Shown: positions 35,441 to 46,849, counted from the stretch's first letter. The stretch: DNA of 64,000 nucleotides from Sanghuangporus weigelae (GCA_033182465.1 CP137326.1:2077501-2141500); one strand, 5' to 3'. Translations and numbers: made by a program. Notes: generated by a model not told the origin, from the letters alone.

Positions 35441-37239
35441 GTAAGACTGATGAAGGCATTACGAGACGCCTGGGAGTCAGGCTGAGTCTGGCTAGCATTT
35501 GTGGCTCTTTGTCGTTTGTGACGCTCCTGGGCAGCCAGGATGTTTTCGAAAGCTGTTTCATCATCCGAATCGTGCTCGTGCTCGTCTGAAGACTCATCTT
35601 CGGTATTTCCGAACACCTTCCTGTATAGTAAAGTGAGAAATAATTGCAAAGTTTGATATTAAACAACAAGAGCTTACTCGGTCCACCATACCAAAGTTTC
35701 TACGATCCACTCCGGATCCGCCTTCTTGAAGAACTCGATAATCCAGTAATAAAATGACTTCATGTTGAAGTCTTCATCGACCTCGCACCACTGGCGGAGC
35801 TTGCTGATGTGGAATCGAGCCTGTAGATTCAGTAGAAGTGTCAGTAAAAGCTCTCGAGAGAAAACTAAACATACCTGAACACATGAATATGCAATCATCT
35901 CTGGTGTTACTTCTTTTATTCCAGCAATTTGGGCATTGCTCGGGCACGTCAATTTCGCTGTTGAGCTTGCATCTTCTGATGCAGAGCTTGGTGAAGTAAA
36001 TATATGTTGACAAACCTGTAAAATAGCATTCAAATATGAAAAGAAACGAAAATAACCAATGACGACTTACTTTCATGATATAGTGTCCCCTGAACAGGCC
36101 CTGGTCAGGTTCTTCTGGATCCCACATGTCTTCGTCGTACAGGAAGGCTGGGGCTGAGTTATGCTTGATCTTGAACTCCTTCGCCTTCACCATGTCCTCA
36201 AAGCTGAAAGAATATATTAGTCACTAAACGAACGCATACAATAAACTTACTTTTCCTTATGGCCGTGCTTGTGTAGTACAGACATCGGGACCAGCAGTCT
36301 CAGGAGTTCCGGATGACTCGTCCCACGAATGGACGAGTTTTGATCGAGTGGCAGCGACGGATAGCGACCTTTAAACACGTATTTGTTAATGTGTATCTTG
36401 AGCTGTCCCGTGTTGCCATTGTGTCCAGATTCCGACGCCGTATTCACCTGTATGCATGAGAAGATGTACTGTCAGCATGGAGAAAGGAACAAGAAGAATG
36501 CAAAAACTTGATGAAAGAAATCTAAGATAGAAGAGCAAGCAGTTTGTCGCTGACTTGCTCGCTATATGCGTCCAATAGTTTTTGTAATCACTTACCTCGC
36601 GCCAAAAGAGCTTCAGCTCCTTCCCAGACAACTGATCAATATACCCAGAGACACAGTGCCGCTCGAAGAGCTTCCGTGTCTCTCTGTGGGTTTTAAGAAG
36701 GATATCTAAATCCTTTCCGCTAGAAAAAGGAAATCGTGAAAGAAATAGAAAACGCATATAATCAGCATTTTACTTACGCATTTGCCATGATCCTTTCTGC
36801 CGTCTCCTTTTCCTCCTTGTCATAGCTTTCATCCGATTCATCCATTGTCTCATGCTGCTCGATGGTGTTGACGGCAATTCCGACGTTGGCTGCCGCTGCC
36901 ACATTAGTCCACAGGTCGATCGTGCGCCTGACGGACAGAGAAAGTTGATGGATTCTCTGTCTGTCCTCATCTTCGTCTCTGGAAATATCTTCAGTACGAT
37001 ATTAAAAACGAGCGAAAAATGTGTGCTCACTTGATTTTCTTCATTCTTCCTGACTTTGTCAGTAGAGCATTGTCTGTGAGTCTTCGTCATTTCGCTCCAT
37101 GCTGGTCGTCAGACTCGTTGCTCAGCTCTGGGGAGGATGGCGGAGGCATCGGCGGCCTGTCCGAACTCGGGGCTACAGTACGCTCCTCAGAGCTAGGAGG
37201 GGGTGTTCCTCGGCGGTGGATCCATTTGTTTGGGGGCAT
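35437..37239 (-). CDS. DUF6698 domain protein
   Basis: Minus-strand multi-exon gene. Readable blocks from N to C: MPPNKWIHRRGTPPPSSEER; RDEDEDRQRIHQLSLSVRRT-IDLWTNVAAAANVGIAVN; acidic YDKEEKETAERIMANA; GKDLDILLKTHRETRKLFER; VNTASESGHNGNTGQLKIHI; FKIKHNSAPAFLYDEDMW-DPEEPDQGLFRGHYIMK; VCQHIFTSPSSASEDAS; IKEVTPEMIAYSCVQ; ARFHISKLRQWCEVDEDFNM; SFYYWIIEFF; WIVETLVWWTE; KVFGNTEDESSDEH; end SRNAFISLT. The MFLY-x-DPEEPxxGLFRG and HIFTSPSS blocks are hallmarks of DUF6698 proteins, which are expanded in Agaricomycetes and have no known function. The first exon (37239 to about 37090) ends in a stop, QHGAK, without a usable donor, so the N-terminus is uncertain and a frameshift or a different start is possible. 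Confidence 0.65.
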
Positions 37240-37414
37240 GATGAGAGAGTGAGTGGCAGACGCGTCGTCTGAATAATGTGCTCTCTTTAAGAAAGAAACG
37301 ATCACGTGAGAATGGACTTACTTTTAGAGAACTCTCCTTAACTTCACCGCAGCGACTTCACGTTCTCTTCACCGCAGCAAACTCCTTCTCCTGTTTCACT
37401 CTAATCCTTCACAT
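37240..37414. promoter_or_regulatory. Short divergent promoter between DUF6698 and Plavaka genes
   Basis: Only about 175 bp separate the two divergent ATGs. It contains the repeated phrase CTTCACCGCAGC at about 37340 and 37367. Confidence 0.4.
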
Positions 37415-38749
37415 ATGATGAAAAATGCTTGTGAACTGTGCTCAAGAAGCTTTCAAACTGCCAAGGCTTATACGTACCATCGAAATCGGTGTACGGCTTC
37501 AAGTAATGATGTGCTCTATCTGAAGCGCATCTCCGCAGCTAATGAGGCAAAAAGAAAGAATATGATGAAAGGTGAGTGCTAATATAAGCTGTATATGCTG
37601 GATTGCTTACATATATGCGTGAAAATACAAAAGAATGTACCGCTCTGCAGGACTTCCCCGTTGATTACTCCGATAAGGCCCCCCCTGCTCTTTTTGATGA
37701 GCCCCTGGAGTTACCGGCAGGATCTAAGCGCAAAAGAAGACTGCCTAGGCGTTTCATTGACCATATGCCCTCAACTTCACGTCCAAACGTCTTACCTGCG
37801 GTCTCGCTTCCTCACCTCCTAGATCACATACCTTCAATTCCTCTTGTGCCATCGCCTCCTGTTCCTGTTTCCCGTGCTGAGCTGGTGCCGTCCCGAACTT
37901 CTGTGGCTACTTCTTCTGATGAGTTTGGACTTTATCGTGTCTATCCCGACAAGCCTGGAAACAATCCCGACTATTGTCGAGAGCTTGAGGACCATTGTGT
38001 CTCGCCGAACCTTGCAGTTAGCGAGAAAACATCGGCATCTCTAGATGCGGATGTTTACTCGCTTTTCGATGCTGGTGGAAAGCTATACAAACCATTCCCG
38101 AATGCAGCAACGTACCTTTTGACTCAATGGGCCAATCGCGAGAACGACAAGAAGACTTGCGAAGAATTGGACGTGCTTGTCCATGAAGTCTTGTTCCATC
38201 CAGACTTCAGACTCCAGGATTTACGAAACTACAGGGTGAAACGCGAACACGATCATTTGGATGACTATTTGCCAGAGCCCAATGGAGAAGATGGCAGCAG
38301 TAATAGTCGAGACAGCTGGAGAAGAGGATCAGTCATGATTAGACTCCCTAGTGAAGACAAGAAGAAACAACGTGGTGGAGAATCGACAACTCCAGAGCTT
38401 GAGATGCAAGGGATTCGTTATAGATCTCTGCTGGAGACGATATACACAGCTTTAGACGACTGCAATGCCCCTCCTCTCTATTATACACCTTACATGGAAT
38501 TTTGGAAGCCAGACAAGAACTCTCCTGAAGAACGTGTCTAGGGGGAACTGTACTCTGCTGATGCTTGGCTTGAGGCACACGAAGAAATTCAAACGCTACA
38601 GACTGATGACGAGGAAATTTATGAAAGGCGTGTCCTTCCTCTAATGCTATACTCTGACTCAACACATCTAGCAAACTTCGGAACGGCGTCCCTATGGCCT
38701 CTTTATATGTATCTTGGAGCCCATTCTAAATACATGCGCTGTAAAACTA

Positions 38750-40575
38750 CAGAACCGGTGTCGGTCGGCGGTGTCGTATCTGAAGGTGCTACAGATGTCC
38801 GTCCTACTAAGGGTGCTGAATGTATGAAGGGACCTCCAAAAATGGGATGCCGATGCTATCAGACTCTCAAAGACCTACTACCCGGCAGGTGCCAGGAACC
38901 GTCGGAGACATAATGGATGGGTCTAGGGATGCCGCTGGATAAAGGGAATAGGATAACAGGACCGCCGCTTGAGAGGGGGGATCACAGGGGGCTGCCGACG
39001 TAGCGTAAACACAATAGATGGAGAGAAAGGACCGTATAAGATGAATATATGGACTAAGCTGGAGTGAAAGGCTGGAAAGGGCGCTGCAGGGGTGTATGAT
39101 AGGAAGGCTGGGTCGCCAGGTGGCCGCCGACGTCGAATAGAGGGGTGCCGGATTGAGGGGGAGGCTGCACAAATCTGCCGAAGTAGCGTAAACGCGATAG
39201 ATCAAAGGAAAAGACTGTATAAGATCAATAGATGGGATAAACTGGAGTGAAAGGCTGGAAAGGATGCCGAAGGGGAGTCTGATAAGAAGCCTGGGTCGCC
39301 GAAGGGTCGCCGATGTCAAATAGAGGGGCGCCGGACAGGTATAAAGTGTGGGGAGGAGGCTCAGGGTTAAATCCCAAGCCCTACTCACTCACTGAACGTC
39401 AGAGCAGCAGAGGCGTACCGGAGGCGGCGAAGGCAAGTAGAATGTGGAGTCAAACAAGAGGAGATGTCAAGGATAGTATATAGTCAAGGGGGAGGCTCAG
39501 TACATGAGGGGAGACTCAGAGTGAGGGATATCTCGAACTCTGGCGCTCGGTCTGGTACATGCTCTTGGAATCCTTGCTAGGCTTGGAATCCTTTCGTCTA
39601 CAAGCTAGTATAAGCTCTATATATACTCTACTGCTGTCGCTGACACATCCTACTGTCTGACAACATCTCCTGAGTCATCTGGGTTGCCAAGGGCCGCTGC
39701 CGGAGCGCCCAGGTGAAATCTGAGAGCGGCAACGTGAGGGGGGCATCCAATCACATGAAATATTGAGTATCTGCAATAACACGGGCGCCGGCGGAGTTGG
39801 GCTTGGCGGCGCGAGTCGGTGGCTTGGCACGCCGATGTACCACATGCCTACCTTCCATACATGGTCTAATGGGGGCCGCCGCGTTGGGGGGAAGTCGGGA
39901 AACATCGGAACCGATGATTGGAGGCTGATATCGCGTATATGAGACAAAGGGCGCATCAGCCGATGTCCCTGAGGTGTCCGATGCATCGGCGGCACTCAAT
40001 ACAGAGTGTGGGCGATCCCTAGTGACTAATATGAGTGGCCGGAGCGGCAGTGCTGTGGGGGACTGCCGGACTGGTGGCAGATACATCGTAATGAGGCATG
40101 TAAGCACATATGACAATATATAGCTCCCTAGACAATGGGGGACTGCTTGGTAAGCTGTAGGAGGCGTCGGCGAGGGTACCTGAGGATGTCTGAGTGTCCG
40201 CCGCATTGATCGGCGCCAAGGGGGGCCGACTCGGAGGCATCCAGAGTCGCCGCACGGCTGTACGTATGGTAAATCATAAAATCGGCGGCACGTAGTCACT
40301 GAGGGATGTGTCCTATAGTGCCTGGTGCTGGGTAGGAGCTGTCGGCGGACCTGTCTGAGTGTCGGGGAGCCATCGGCGGATCGATTTGGGTCATAGGAGG
40401 GTGCCGCAGTACAGTACGTGTGCTGGAATCAATGGATACGTGCTCAAATGATGTCCCGAGTGCAATAGGAGTGTGCCCTCACACTCTCAGGTGTCGGCAG
40501 TGCTGGGATATGGTATCTGCAGTAAGAGGGAGCCATAGTATGAGTGTACTGGCACAGGAGGAGCCAGTGCGCTAC
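38750..40575. mobile_element. Nested insertion of about 1.8 kb inside the Plavaka transposase
   Basis: Transposase homology stops after SKYMRCKTTE (about 38755) and resumes at HHIAYIPS (40579). The intervening DNA is GC-richer, has no coherent long frame and is full of TGCCGAY/RTCGGCA-type motifs, many overlapping. Both edges carry ACCGGTGT in opposite orientation: GAACCGGTGTCGG at about 38752 and its inverse ACACCGGT at about 40574. This suggests a short inverted repeat, though no clear target duplication was found. It is probably a non-autonomous DNA element with subterminal repeats. Confidence 0.6.
38992..39334. repeat. Tandem pair with 183-bp period
   Basis: Unit 1 starts CTGCCGACGTAGCGTAAAC at 38992, unit 2 CTGCCGAAGTAGCGTAAAC at 39175. 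Both continue through CTGGAGTGAAAGGCTGGAAA and GGCTGGGTCGCC or GCCTGGGTCGCC to GAGGGG(T/C)GCCGG. About 160 bp of each unit align at roughly 75-80 percent by eye. Confidence 0.75.
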
Positions 40576-41640
40576 ACCGGTATGCCATCATATCGCATAC
40601 ATACCATCGGTAAGTGCTATTCTGTGTCCTTACTTTGTCCTTGCCTTGTTTACGCATCTACGTTTCACAAATAGCTACCGGCCTCCATTCAAGATAAATA
40701 CAAGCGCATTTATGGACGTGGAGCTTCGTCAAACGTCCTAACCCACCTCAAACGTGAACTGATGCAAGCTGTACTATCCTTAGTTCTATTCCAGGACGAC
40801 TTTCTTGAAGTTTACAAAACTGGACTTCTTTTTGACTGCTCTGATGGAGTAACTCGTCATTTATTTCCACGTATTCTAGTATACTCAGCTGATTATCCCA
40901 AACGGTGAGTACTTCATCTTTCTTTTCTTTCTCACACTTCAATACAATTTGTTTTCTTTAGGATGTTGGTGGGGACACTTCGGAACCTGGGTTCATACCC
41001 ATGTCCGAATTGTTTCATAGAGAAGAAGTATATTCATCAGCTCGGTACGAAGGTCGATTCACAGTGACACAGCCACTTACGAACCGACGACGATGCAAGA
41101 AGGGACAAGATAATCAAGACTCGCAGATTGATATTCGAAACAGGTCTTTCCGTCGAAGCAAAACGAATTAAGGATATATTACAAGAAGGTTCGCTCACAC
41201 CTGTTACGGTAGGCCGTCCCTTTGATTCAGTGTTTCATAACTAATTTTTTTGAGCAGAATGCCTTCTCAGTTCTCGCTCCTTATGGCTTCAATTTCTACA
41301 GTATCTTTGTGCCAGATTTAATGCACGAATTCAAACTTGGGGTGTGGAAGGCAATATTTACGCATTGTATGCGCATTCTCGTTGCGACTGGTGGAGAATC
41401 GATTGTGATTGCCGTGCTGAACAGACGGCAAGTTATTCATTTGTCTTGAATCTTATTCTTGACTGATATGTTGTGATATAGTTATCGAGCAGTGCCAACA
41501 TTTGGTATTGACACGATAAGGCGCTTCAGCGAAAACACTGCTGCCATGCGAAAGCTTGCAGCTCGAGATTTCGAAGATATGCTACAGGTGAGTCCGCTAT
41601 CTATAATTTTACTGGAATGCAAAACTAATATATTGAAAGG

Positions 41641-43165
41641 ATCCGTTCAAAAACTCGCATCAGGATCGACGCGATCAACAGATCCACACAATCAGCTTTC
41701 CAAACGCGACCGGTAACCAAGCCAGCTATCACGGGCCCAAGCGATCGAGCGGCCTAGGCAACAGTAACCTGTTACCACCCGAGCGCTAGAAGCACCGAAG
41801 CGGATACGTAATCCCGCTAACAGCTAACACCGCCGACCGCCTATTACCATAGACTACCACTCTAACGCCGCCGACCAAGCAACCAGAGCGACCTCGATCA
41901 AAAGAAGCGATCAAACTTCTTAGAAGTCCAGAAGCACAACTACTAAAGCCTAAACGCTAAAAGGCTAAAGGCTAATAAGGTTTATGGAGACCTCACTGGC
42001 ATTTCAGCACTGTCAAGTCTGTGCACGAGTTTACATGGTCCTTTATGAAGTATACTACATAGTATGCATGGCAACAGTTGGTATACGTGACTGTCACATC
42101 GAAACCGAGCGACACCTTCAAGATACAATGCATTCCAATCCACCAAATCCAATAGTACCCAAGAAACGAGAGGAACTCATAATCACAACTCAGACCCCTC
42201 GAACTGCAAACCCGATAACTTGGAGAATGATTGGATGGTATAGACCGGAGTTGCACACACCATGTCCAGCATCTACGATACAGGCAAACCTTTATTTACC
42301 AAGAGATGCGAACCTGGAGACCAAGCAATTACAACTCCTTATACAACAAAGGATATGGCATTACATTCGAGACATACGATATGAAGGCAAAGCATGGCTA
42401 GTCACCAGAACCCAGCAGAACCCGCCAGCAGAGCTTATGCAGTTCATGATATGCCTTGGACCATACTCTACACCGACCCGACACCTTAACATGGATGTGC
42501 GAGTTATGCTTACCCTCACTGGACCTCGAGATGAATTCCAAAGAATCACATACCGAGCAGCCTACATCGCTCCAAGGGCAAAGATGCCACTCAATGACGG
42601 CAATGACATCGTTATGGAGTACTGACAGTGGAGCATTCCATATCGGAGCACCACCTCTATTGTCTCAGTCAGCAACTCCAAAGAATTCTGTCATAGTGGA
42701 GACGACCTTACAAAGATTGGAGCAAAGTGGAGCGAAGCGCAGCAGGATGACAAAGGAACAGATGTAATGGTGGAGAAAAGTGGAGTAAAGTGGAGACAGG
42801 ATGAGTAAGAAATAGGACGGAAAATGGAATATCTGGGAGCATAAATAGTTGTAGGATTAGGCCCTCATTTCCCCATCTTTCGATCCTCTTAACACACTGG
42901 TGTAAAGCTTGCCCTACAGCGAGCTATTACTGTGTGCTTTGTACTATCACGCCTCTTGGAAATCCCAATCTGCTTTACTATCACCTCGTATCTGAAAGCA
43001 TCCATAACTCGGACTGCGACTAAGAAGGCTAGTAAGGGACCGCATGGTACAGCCAGACATGGGTAGATAAGATCACCTCTGCACAACACATCGCTGCTTA
43101 GGCAAAAGGATCGAACCGGTGTAACCCCGGGCCTACTCTCTAACAGGCGCTTTACTCCCAGGGTC
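41641..43165. other. Unassigned right part of the mobile-looking block
   Basis: 41.65-41.96 kb is a low-complexity, purine-cytosine-rich tract with many short CTAA, AAGC and CCGA phrases and no frame. A 213-codon frame at 41984-42625 (with blocks TWRMIGWYRPELHTPCPAST and MDVRVMLTLTGPRDEFQRIT) is open and could be coding, but I do not recognise it. 42620-42810 is rich in AGTGGAG. 42.9-43.16 kb carries a perfect B-box-like GGTTCGATCC on the minus strand (about 43109-43118), suggesting another tRNA-derived repeat. Confidence 0.4.
42622..42805 (+). repeat. AGTGGAG motif cluster
   Basis: The heptamer AGTGGAG or its close form GGTGGAG recurs about seven times, three of them within 42770-42797, at irregular spacing. 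Confidence 0.55.
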
Positions 43166-43194
43166 TGTTGAAAATGCAATACGCAGAACCTCTC

Positions 43195-44005
43195 TCACAC
43201 GTTCTTCCAGATAAGGCTCTGTCTATATACCTAAAGATTATGCTTGCGCTATCTGTAGGATGCAAACTTGGATTAGTTCTGTACATAAATTATTCGGTAG
43301 ACGGTACAACATGGCTTCAGATGGCACTTCAGACTCTGACCTCAAATATAGTCAGAGTCAGCTCACTTCCAATGGATGTAGTAGTTTGCTCTCAAGATAG
43401 ATTCGTAAGCTGGAAATGGGGCATTGTTAACTGGTAAGCTGCGTGAGGCAAATTTGAGCGATTATTAATGTCTTCTAAAGGATAATACCGATGGCGTATG
43501 GGGTCATTTTGAACGCTCTCACTCTGTATAAGGCTGCCGAGTATTGGAGACTTTCAGCTGGATTCAAAGGTTTCACCCTCATCAGGGTGCTAATACAAGA
43601 TCAATTGCTATACTTTGCAATGCCAGTTGCTTCAATTTTCTTCTCTGAATCCTTGACTGATGAGTCGAACAGAGTCATCGCCTGCTATATATTCAATATT
43701 ATGGAGTTCAGACTTCAGTTCTCGAGCGATTTTTTATCAAACGTGTTCAATGCTTTCGGAAACCTGGCATTCCTCTCCGTCCTTGGAAGTCGAATGTTAT
43801 TCAACTTGAAAGTAGCAGGAGAACGTGGACAAAATGAGGGTACGAGCTACAGGGTGCAGTCCGGAACGGCGAGCGTGATCAATTTCGTAGTGCCAATTGA
43901 TCTTCAAAGGTGTAATTTGCCTTTACTTCTTTGCTTACAGATAACTGATGCCCGTATAGGGATCTCGACTCAGAGAGTTCAATCGAGAACAGGGGATCTG
44001 CGTAA
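43195..44005 (+). pseudogene. DUF6533 gene 3' fragment, copy F
   Basis: Contains the 3' exons only: DKALSIYLKIMLALSVGCKL-GLVLYINYSV; WKWGIVNW; IIPMAYGVILNALTLYKAAEYW; FKGFTLIRVLIQDQLLYFAM; VIACYIFNIMEFRLQFSSDF; LGSRMLFNLKVAGERGQNE; final exon to TAA at 44003-44005 (NRGSA end). No stop was seen in these exons. The first ~60 percent of the gene, including the promoter, is missing; a 5' piece of the same family (copy E) lies about 8.4 kb upstream across the mobile block. Confidence 0.7.
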
Positions 44006-45058
44006 TTGTTTGTATACGCCTTCCTGAGTTCTGAAATTGGAGGTAGTCAGGACGTGTTGGCATCGTAGAGGTTCATTGAATTTTATATCTGGTACTCGCA
44101 TTACTTTCTTGAATAGAAAACATGCATTTGAATGTTTCTTACCTTGGAATACAAGAAATTGTGTGAAGATCGTGTCTACTTTTTGATCAGAGACAGAAAT
44201 CAGATGCCCATTGAAGAAGCTGATCGGCGCAGATCATCAAAATGTCGATCATAGATTTTCGTAAGTACGTACTGAAAACGATCGACAAGACGACAACGTC
44301 GCCTACATTGCGACAAGGCTCAGTTGCCTCTAACAACGTCGTTTCTTTGGCAAGAGCCATGGCACATCATAGGTAACGCATTTTTCGCTTTGCCAGTATG
44401 ATGTTCTTGCCATCGACCTTGATGTAGAGGATATGGTGCGTCGTGGTGATTCCTGTCAGGAACTGGTTTTCTGGGGACGCAAGAGATCTGCTCTTTCCCA
44501 ATATTCGGTGTCGAGAGAGTCCGCAGGTTCTTCCTTCAACTCACGAACCTCGTGAGGCTGAGCACGGTCTATGCTCATTGACAGCACGATTTGGCTAATT
44601 AGTATTGCGACCCGATGGTCTCAGACGAAAGATGAACGAATGGAGAAGCGAAGCCAAAGACGAGTTATTTATGCTGCGGATGGAAAGGATAGGAAGGTTC
44701 GTAACTGCTGGACCTAAAAATGGGTACGCAGCGGAACGTCGTGTTGCGACCATTCGTTTACTCTCCCGCGTACTTTCCACCGTGCATGAAGACTACTACA
44801 ATTGATTCCATGTTAGGGTAAGATCAGGACGAAGAAAAGGGGGATGCTCTATCTGATCAGATTCATTCCTACAGATGTCAGAGATGAAGGATGACAGATC
44901 CGACTTGCGTTCGTAAATGAATACGAATGCGATATCGCGTCGCGTGCAACACAAACTGAGTGCGTCAATGGTCGTCTGCTTATCCGATATAACACGCGAA
45001 CTCCTGGACTAATATTCTTCCCTGTCATCCACTTCAGTTTCCTCTCGGCCGCTAGCGA
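44006..45058. other. Intergenic region, former FTR1 promoter at its right end
   Basis: No gene recognised. A TTTCCTCTCGGCC leader directly left of the MITE at 45038-45050 probably belonged to the FTR1 5' region before the insertion. ATCTGATCAGAT at about 44851 is palindromic but lacks a GATA core. Confidence 0.45.
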
Positions 45059-45696
45059 TAGGGTTCCGACCGTATCGTATACGGATACGGCCGTATAACT
45101 CGAGTCTTATACGGATACGACCGTATGAAATACGGCCGTATATTTGGTGGTCAAGGTCTCATACGGATACGGAACACCCGTATACGGGAATACGGCGTAT
45201 ACGGAGGTTCCGTAACTCTACCACATCAGGACATACTAACAAATATTTTTTCAAAGTGTTCAAAGTCTATCTCGATACAATGAAGGTTCTGTTCACTGAT
45301 AATGGTGCTTAGGGATGATTTTCATAGCTGTCTGAGAAGATCAGCGTGTATGTGCTCACCGGATGTGTGTGAATAATCGCTTACCTGGTTGCATATTGCC
45401 AAAATTTTTGCTGACACCAGTCCTGCCGTGCTTGGCAACACTCAAATTATGATTTCCAAAGAAAATATTATGCTCCCCGCATGGAAGGCAGGGACAAATA
45501 CCCTTCCAAAGGGCATGCGAGGTGGAGTTCCGTATATGGCGCATATGCCGTATACGGCATTTCTTTCCCAACTCTATACGGGATACGGCCGTATATATAC
45601 GGGCCGTATATTTTCTTCTTTTTCTCTTATACGATACGGCCGTATCCCGTATACGGAAAGCCGTATACGCATTATACGCATACGGTCGGAACACTA
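45059..45696. mobile_element. hAT-like MITE, copy 2 (638 bp), inserted at the FTR1 start codon
   Basis: Left end TAGGGTTCCGACCGTAT, right end (inverted) TAGTGTTCCGACCGTAT: 17-bp terminal inverted repeats with one mismatch. Flanking 8-bp duplications GCTAGCGA at 45051-45058 and 45697-45704 are identical. The right duplication ends on the A of the FTR1-like ATG at 45704. As in copy 1, both subterminal regions are packed with CGTATACGG units (45070-45210 and 45530-45690). Too short for a transposase. Confidence 0.92.
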
Positions 45697-45703
45697 GCTA
45701 GCG

Positions 45704-46520
45704 ATGGTAGGAAACCTGTCTTCTATTCCAAAATTCTTCATTGTCTTTCACGAGACACTAGAAGCCGCCACTATCATCTCTGCCCTACTGTGCCTCGTTG
45801 AAGGCCTTCTGTCGCATCGAAGGAACAGAGGAATTTTTGTCACTGATTGGAGACACCCGAACCACCCGCATCACTCGGCGTATCTGAGGGGTCGTGGGAA
45901 AGCCAATGCTGAGAGAGAAAAGGACGCGACTGGAGGACAACCGGACGTGCCAATGCTAAAACATGGACGATAATGTGGCCAACGAGAATGAGGAAAGTAA
46001 AGATGGTACAAAACGGCTTATTCGTAGGCTTGGTCTTCAGGTATTGTTCGCCTCCTCTTCAGGTATGAGGTACTCACATTCATTGGATAGATCTTGTTTG
46101 GTTCCGCGTTGGAGTTGCTCATCGGTCTTGCCATCAGTGCAGTAAGTTCTTTTAGGCACTTGATCTCTTGGACAAAGTCGAGGTCAAAAAATCCAGGGCT
46201 TCATTGCTATATTCTTCACCAAAGCTTCGGAATTGTGGGCGAAGACGGAAGAACTACGGGAAGGTATACCTTTCCTGATTGCGTCATCATTATCGCGATG
46301 GACTCACAATGCTGAATTTGTTCCGCGCACGAGTCAAATGGCGAGCGCGTACTGCTTTTCACCGAGTTTTTACGAGTATTTCTTCTGACATCAGCCTTCA
46401 AATAAACATTTCCAGTTGATACCGTATTGGTATGCCTCTTCCACTGGATCGTCGTAATGACGTTGGTGATCTACATTTAAGGCCGAATCAAACTGTCCGG
46501 CTGCGAGAGTGAAGTATATC
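45704..46520 (+). pseudogene. FTR1: FTR1 iron permease remnant
   Basis: FTR1 is the plasma-membrane permease that takes Fe3+ directly from the FET3 ferroxidase. Recognisable parts: MVGNLSSIPKFFIVFHETLEA (the first REXLE iron-binding motif, with His in place of the Arg); RRLGLQ joined across a 49-bp intron to ILFGSALELLIGLAISA; GFIAIFFTKASELWAKTEEL; EGIPFLIAS; and, in another frame, GLTMLNLFRARVKWRARTAF. A frameshift lies between the last two, near 46280-46300. The middle and second REXLE motif are missing, and a piece like the last membrane helix (CLFHWIVVMTLVIYI) follows at about 46434. A MITE sits on the start codon. Together these mark a dead gene next to an intact-looking FET3. Confidence 0.8.
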
Positions 46521-46849
46521 GCCGACGTGGCTACCACAGTTCGCAAGGGACCCGCGGAAGAAGCAGAATTGGCTCACTAGCGATAGCATCAAGTTAGAAG
46601 GAGGTCCATGAATGTAAGTTGGTGATATGAGGCGATATAGTTCCTTTTTTTTCGGTAAGTATCCGTGCCCTTCGTTTTCAGTGGCGCCTATAACATGTTT
46701 GTTCCAGATTCAGATAGTATCTTATAAAACGACCAGGCCAGGTGCAAAGGCACACTGGAAGTAAACGAGATAAAATGATGATGTATCATTCTAATCTGTG
46801 GTCCCTCTAATTAATTATGGTATTGAATTGATCCGGAGGGAGGAATGAT

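Larger units (their letters stand above)
37415..41640 (+). mobile_element. Plavaka-type DNA transposase gene, broken
   Basis: First exon 37415-37572 reads NACELCSRSFQTAKAYTYHR-NRC, the N-terminal zinc-finger-like motif of Plavaka transposases, and joins through an AG at about 37632 to a long exon. Typical blocks: FDEPLELPAGSKRKRRLPRR; MLYSDSTHLANFGTASLWPL; YMYLGAHSKYMR; HHIAYIPS (40579); LKRELMQAVLSLVLFQDDFL; DCSDGVTRHLFPRILVYSAD; YPCPNCF; VPDLMHEFKLGVWKAIFTH; VPTFGIDTIRRFSENTAAMR; KLAARDFEDMLQ. Damage: an in-frame TAG at 38539-38541, an insertion of about 1.8 kb between the SKYMR and HHIAYIPS blocks, and loss of the C-terminal third after 41.6 kb. Plavaka elements are cut-and-paste transposons found in basidiomycetes. 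Terminal inverted repeats of this copy were not identified. Confidence 0.85.

Noticed and set aside
39751-40299. 182-codon minus-strand frame in the nested insertion
   Set aside because: Pro/Ser/Arg-rich peptide from a GC-rich repeat region; overlapping frames are also open, with no motif.
43060-43165. A tRNA gene on the minus strand around a perfect B-box
   Set aside because: The bases around GGTTCGATCC do not form a T-arm stem and no proper A box or anticodon arm is present. At most a tRNA-derived repeat.
45356-45801. Three overlapping frames of 102-112 codons on both strands
   Set aside because: Caused by the stop-poor repeat array of the second MITE; the peptides are Tyr/Arg/Ile repeats.
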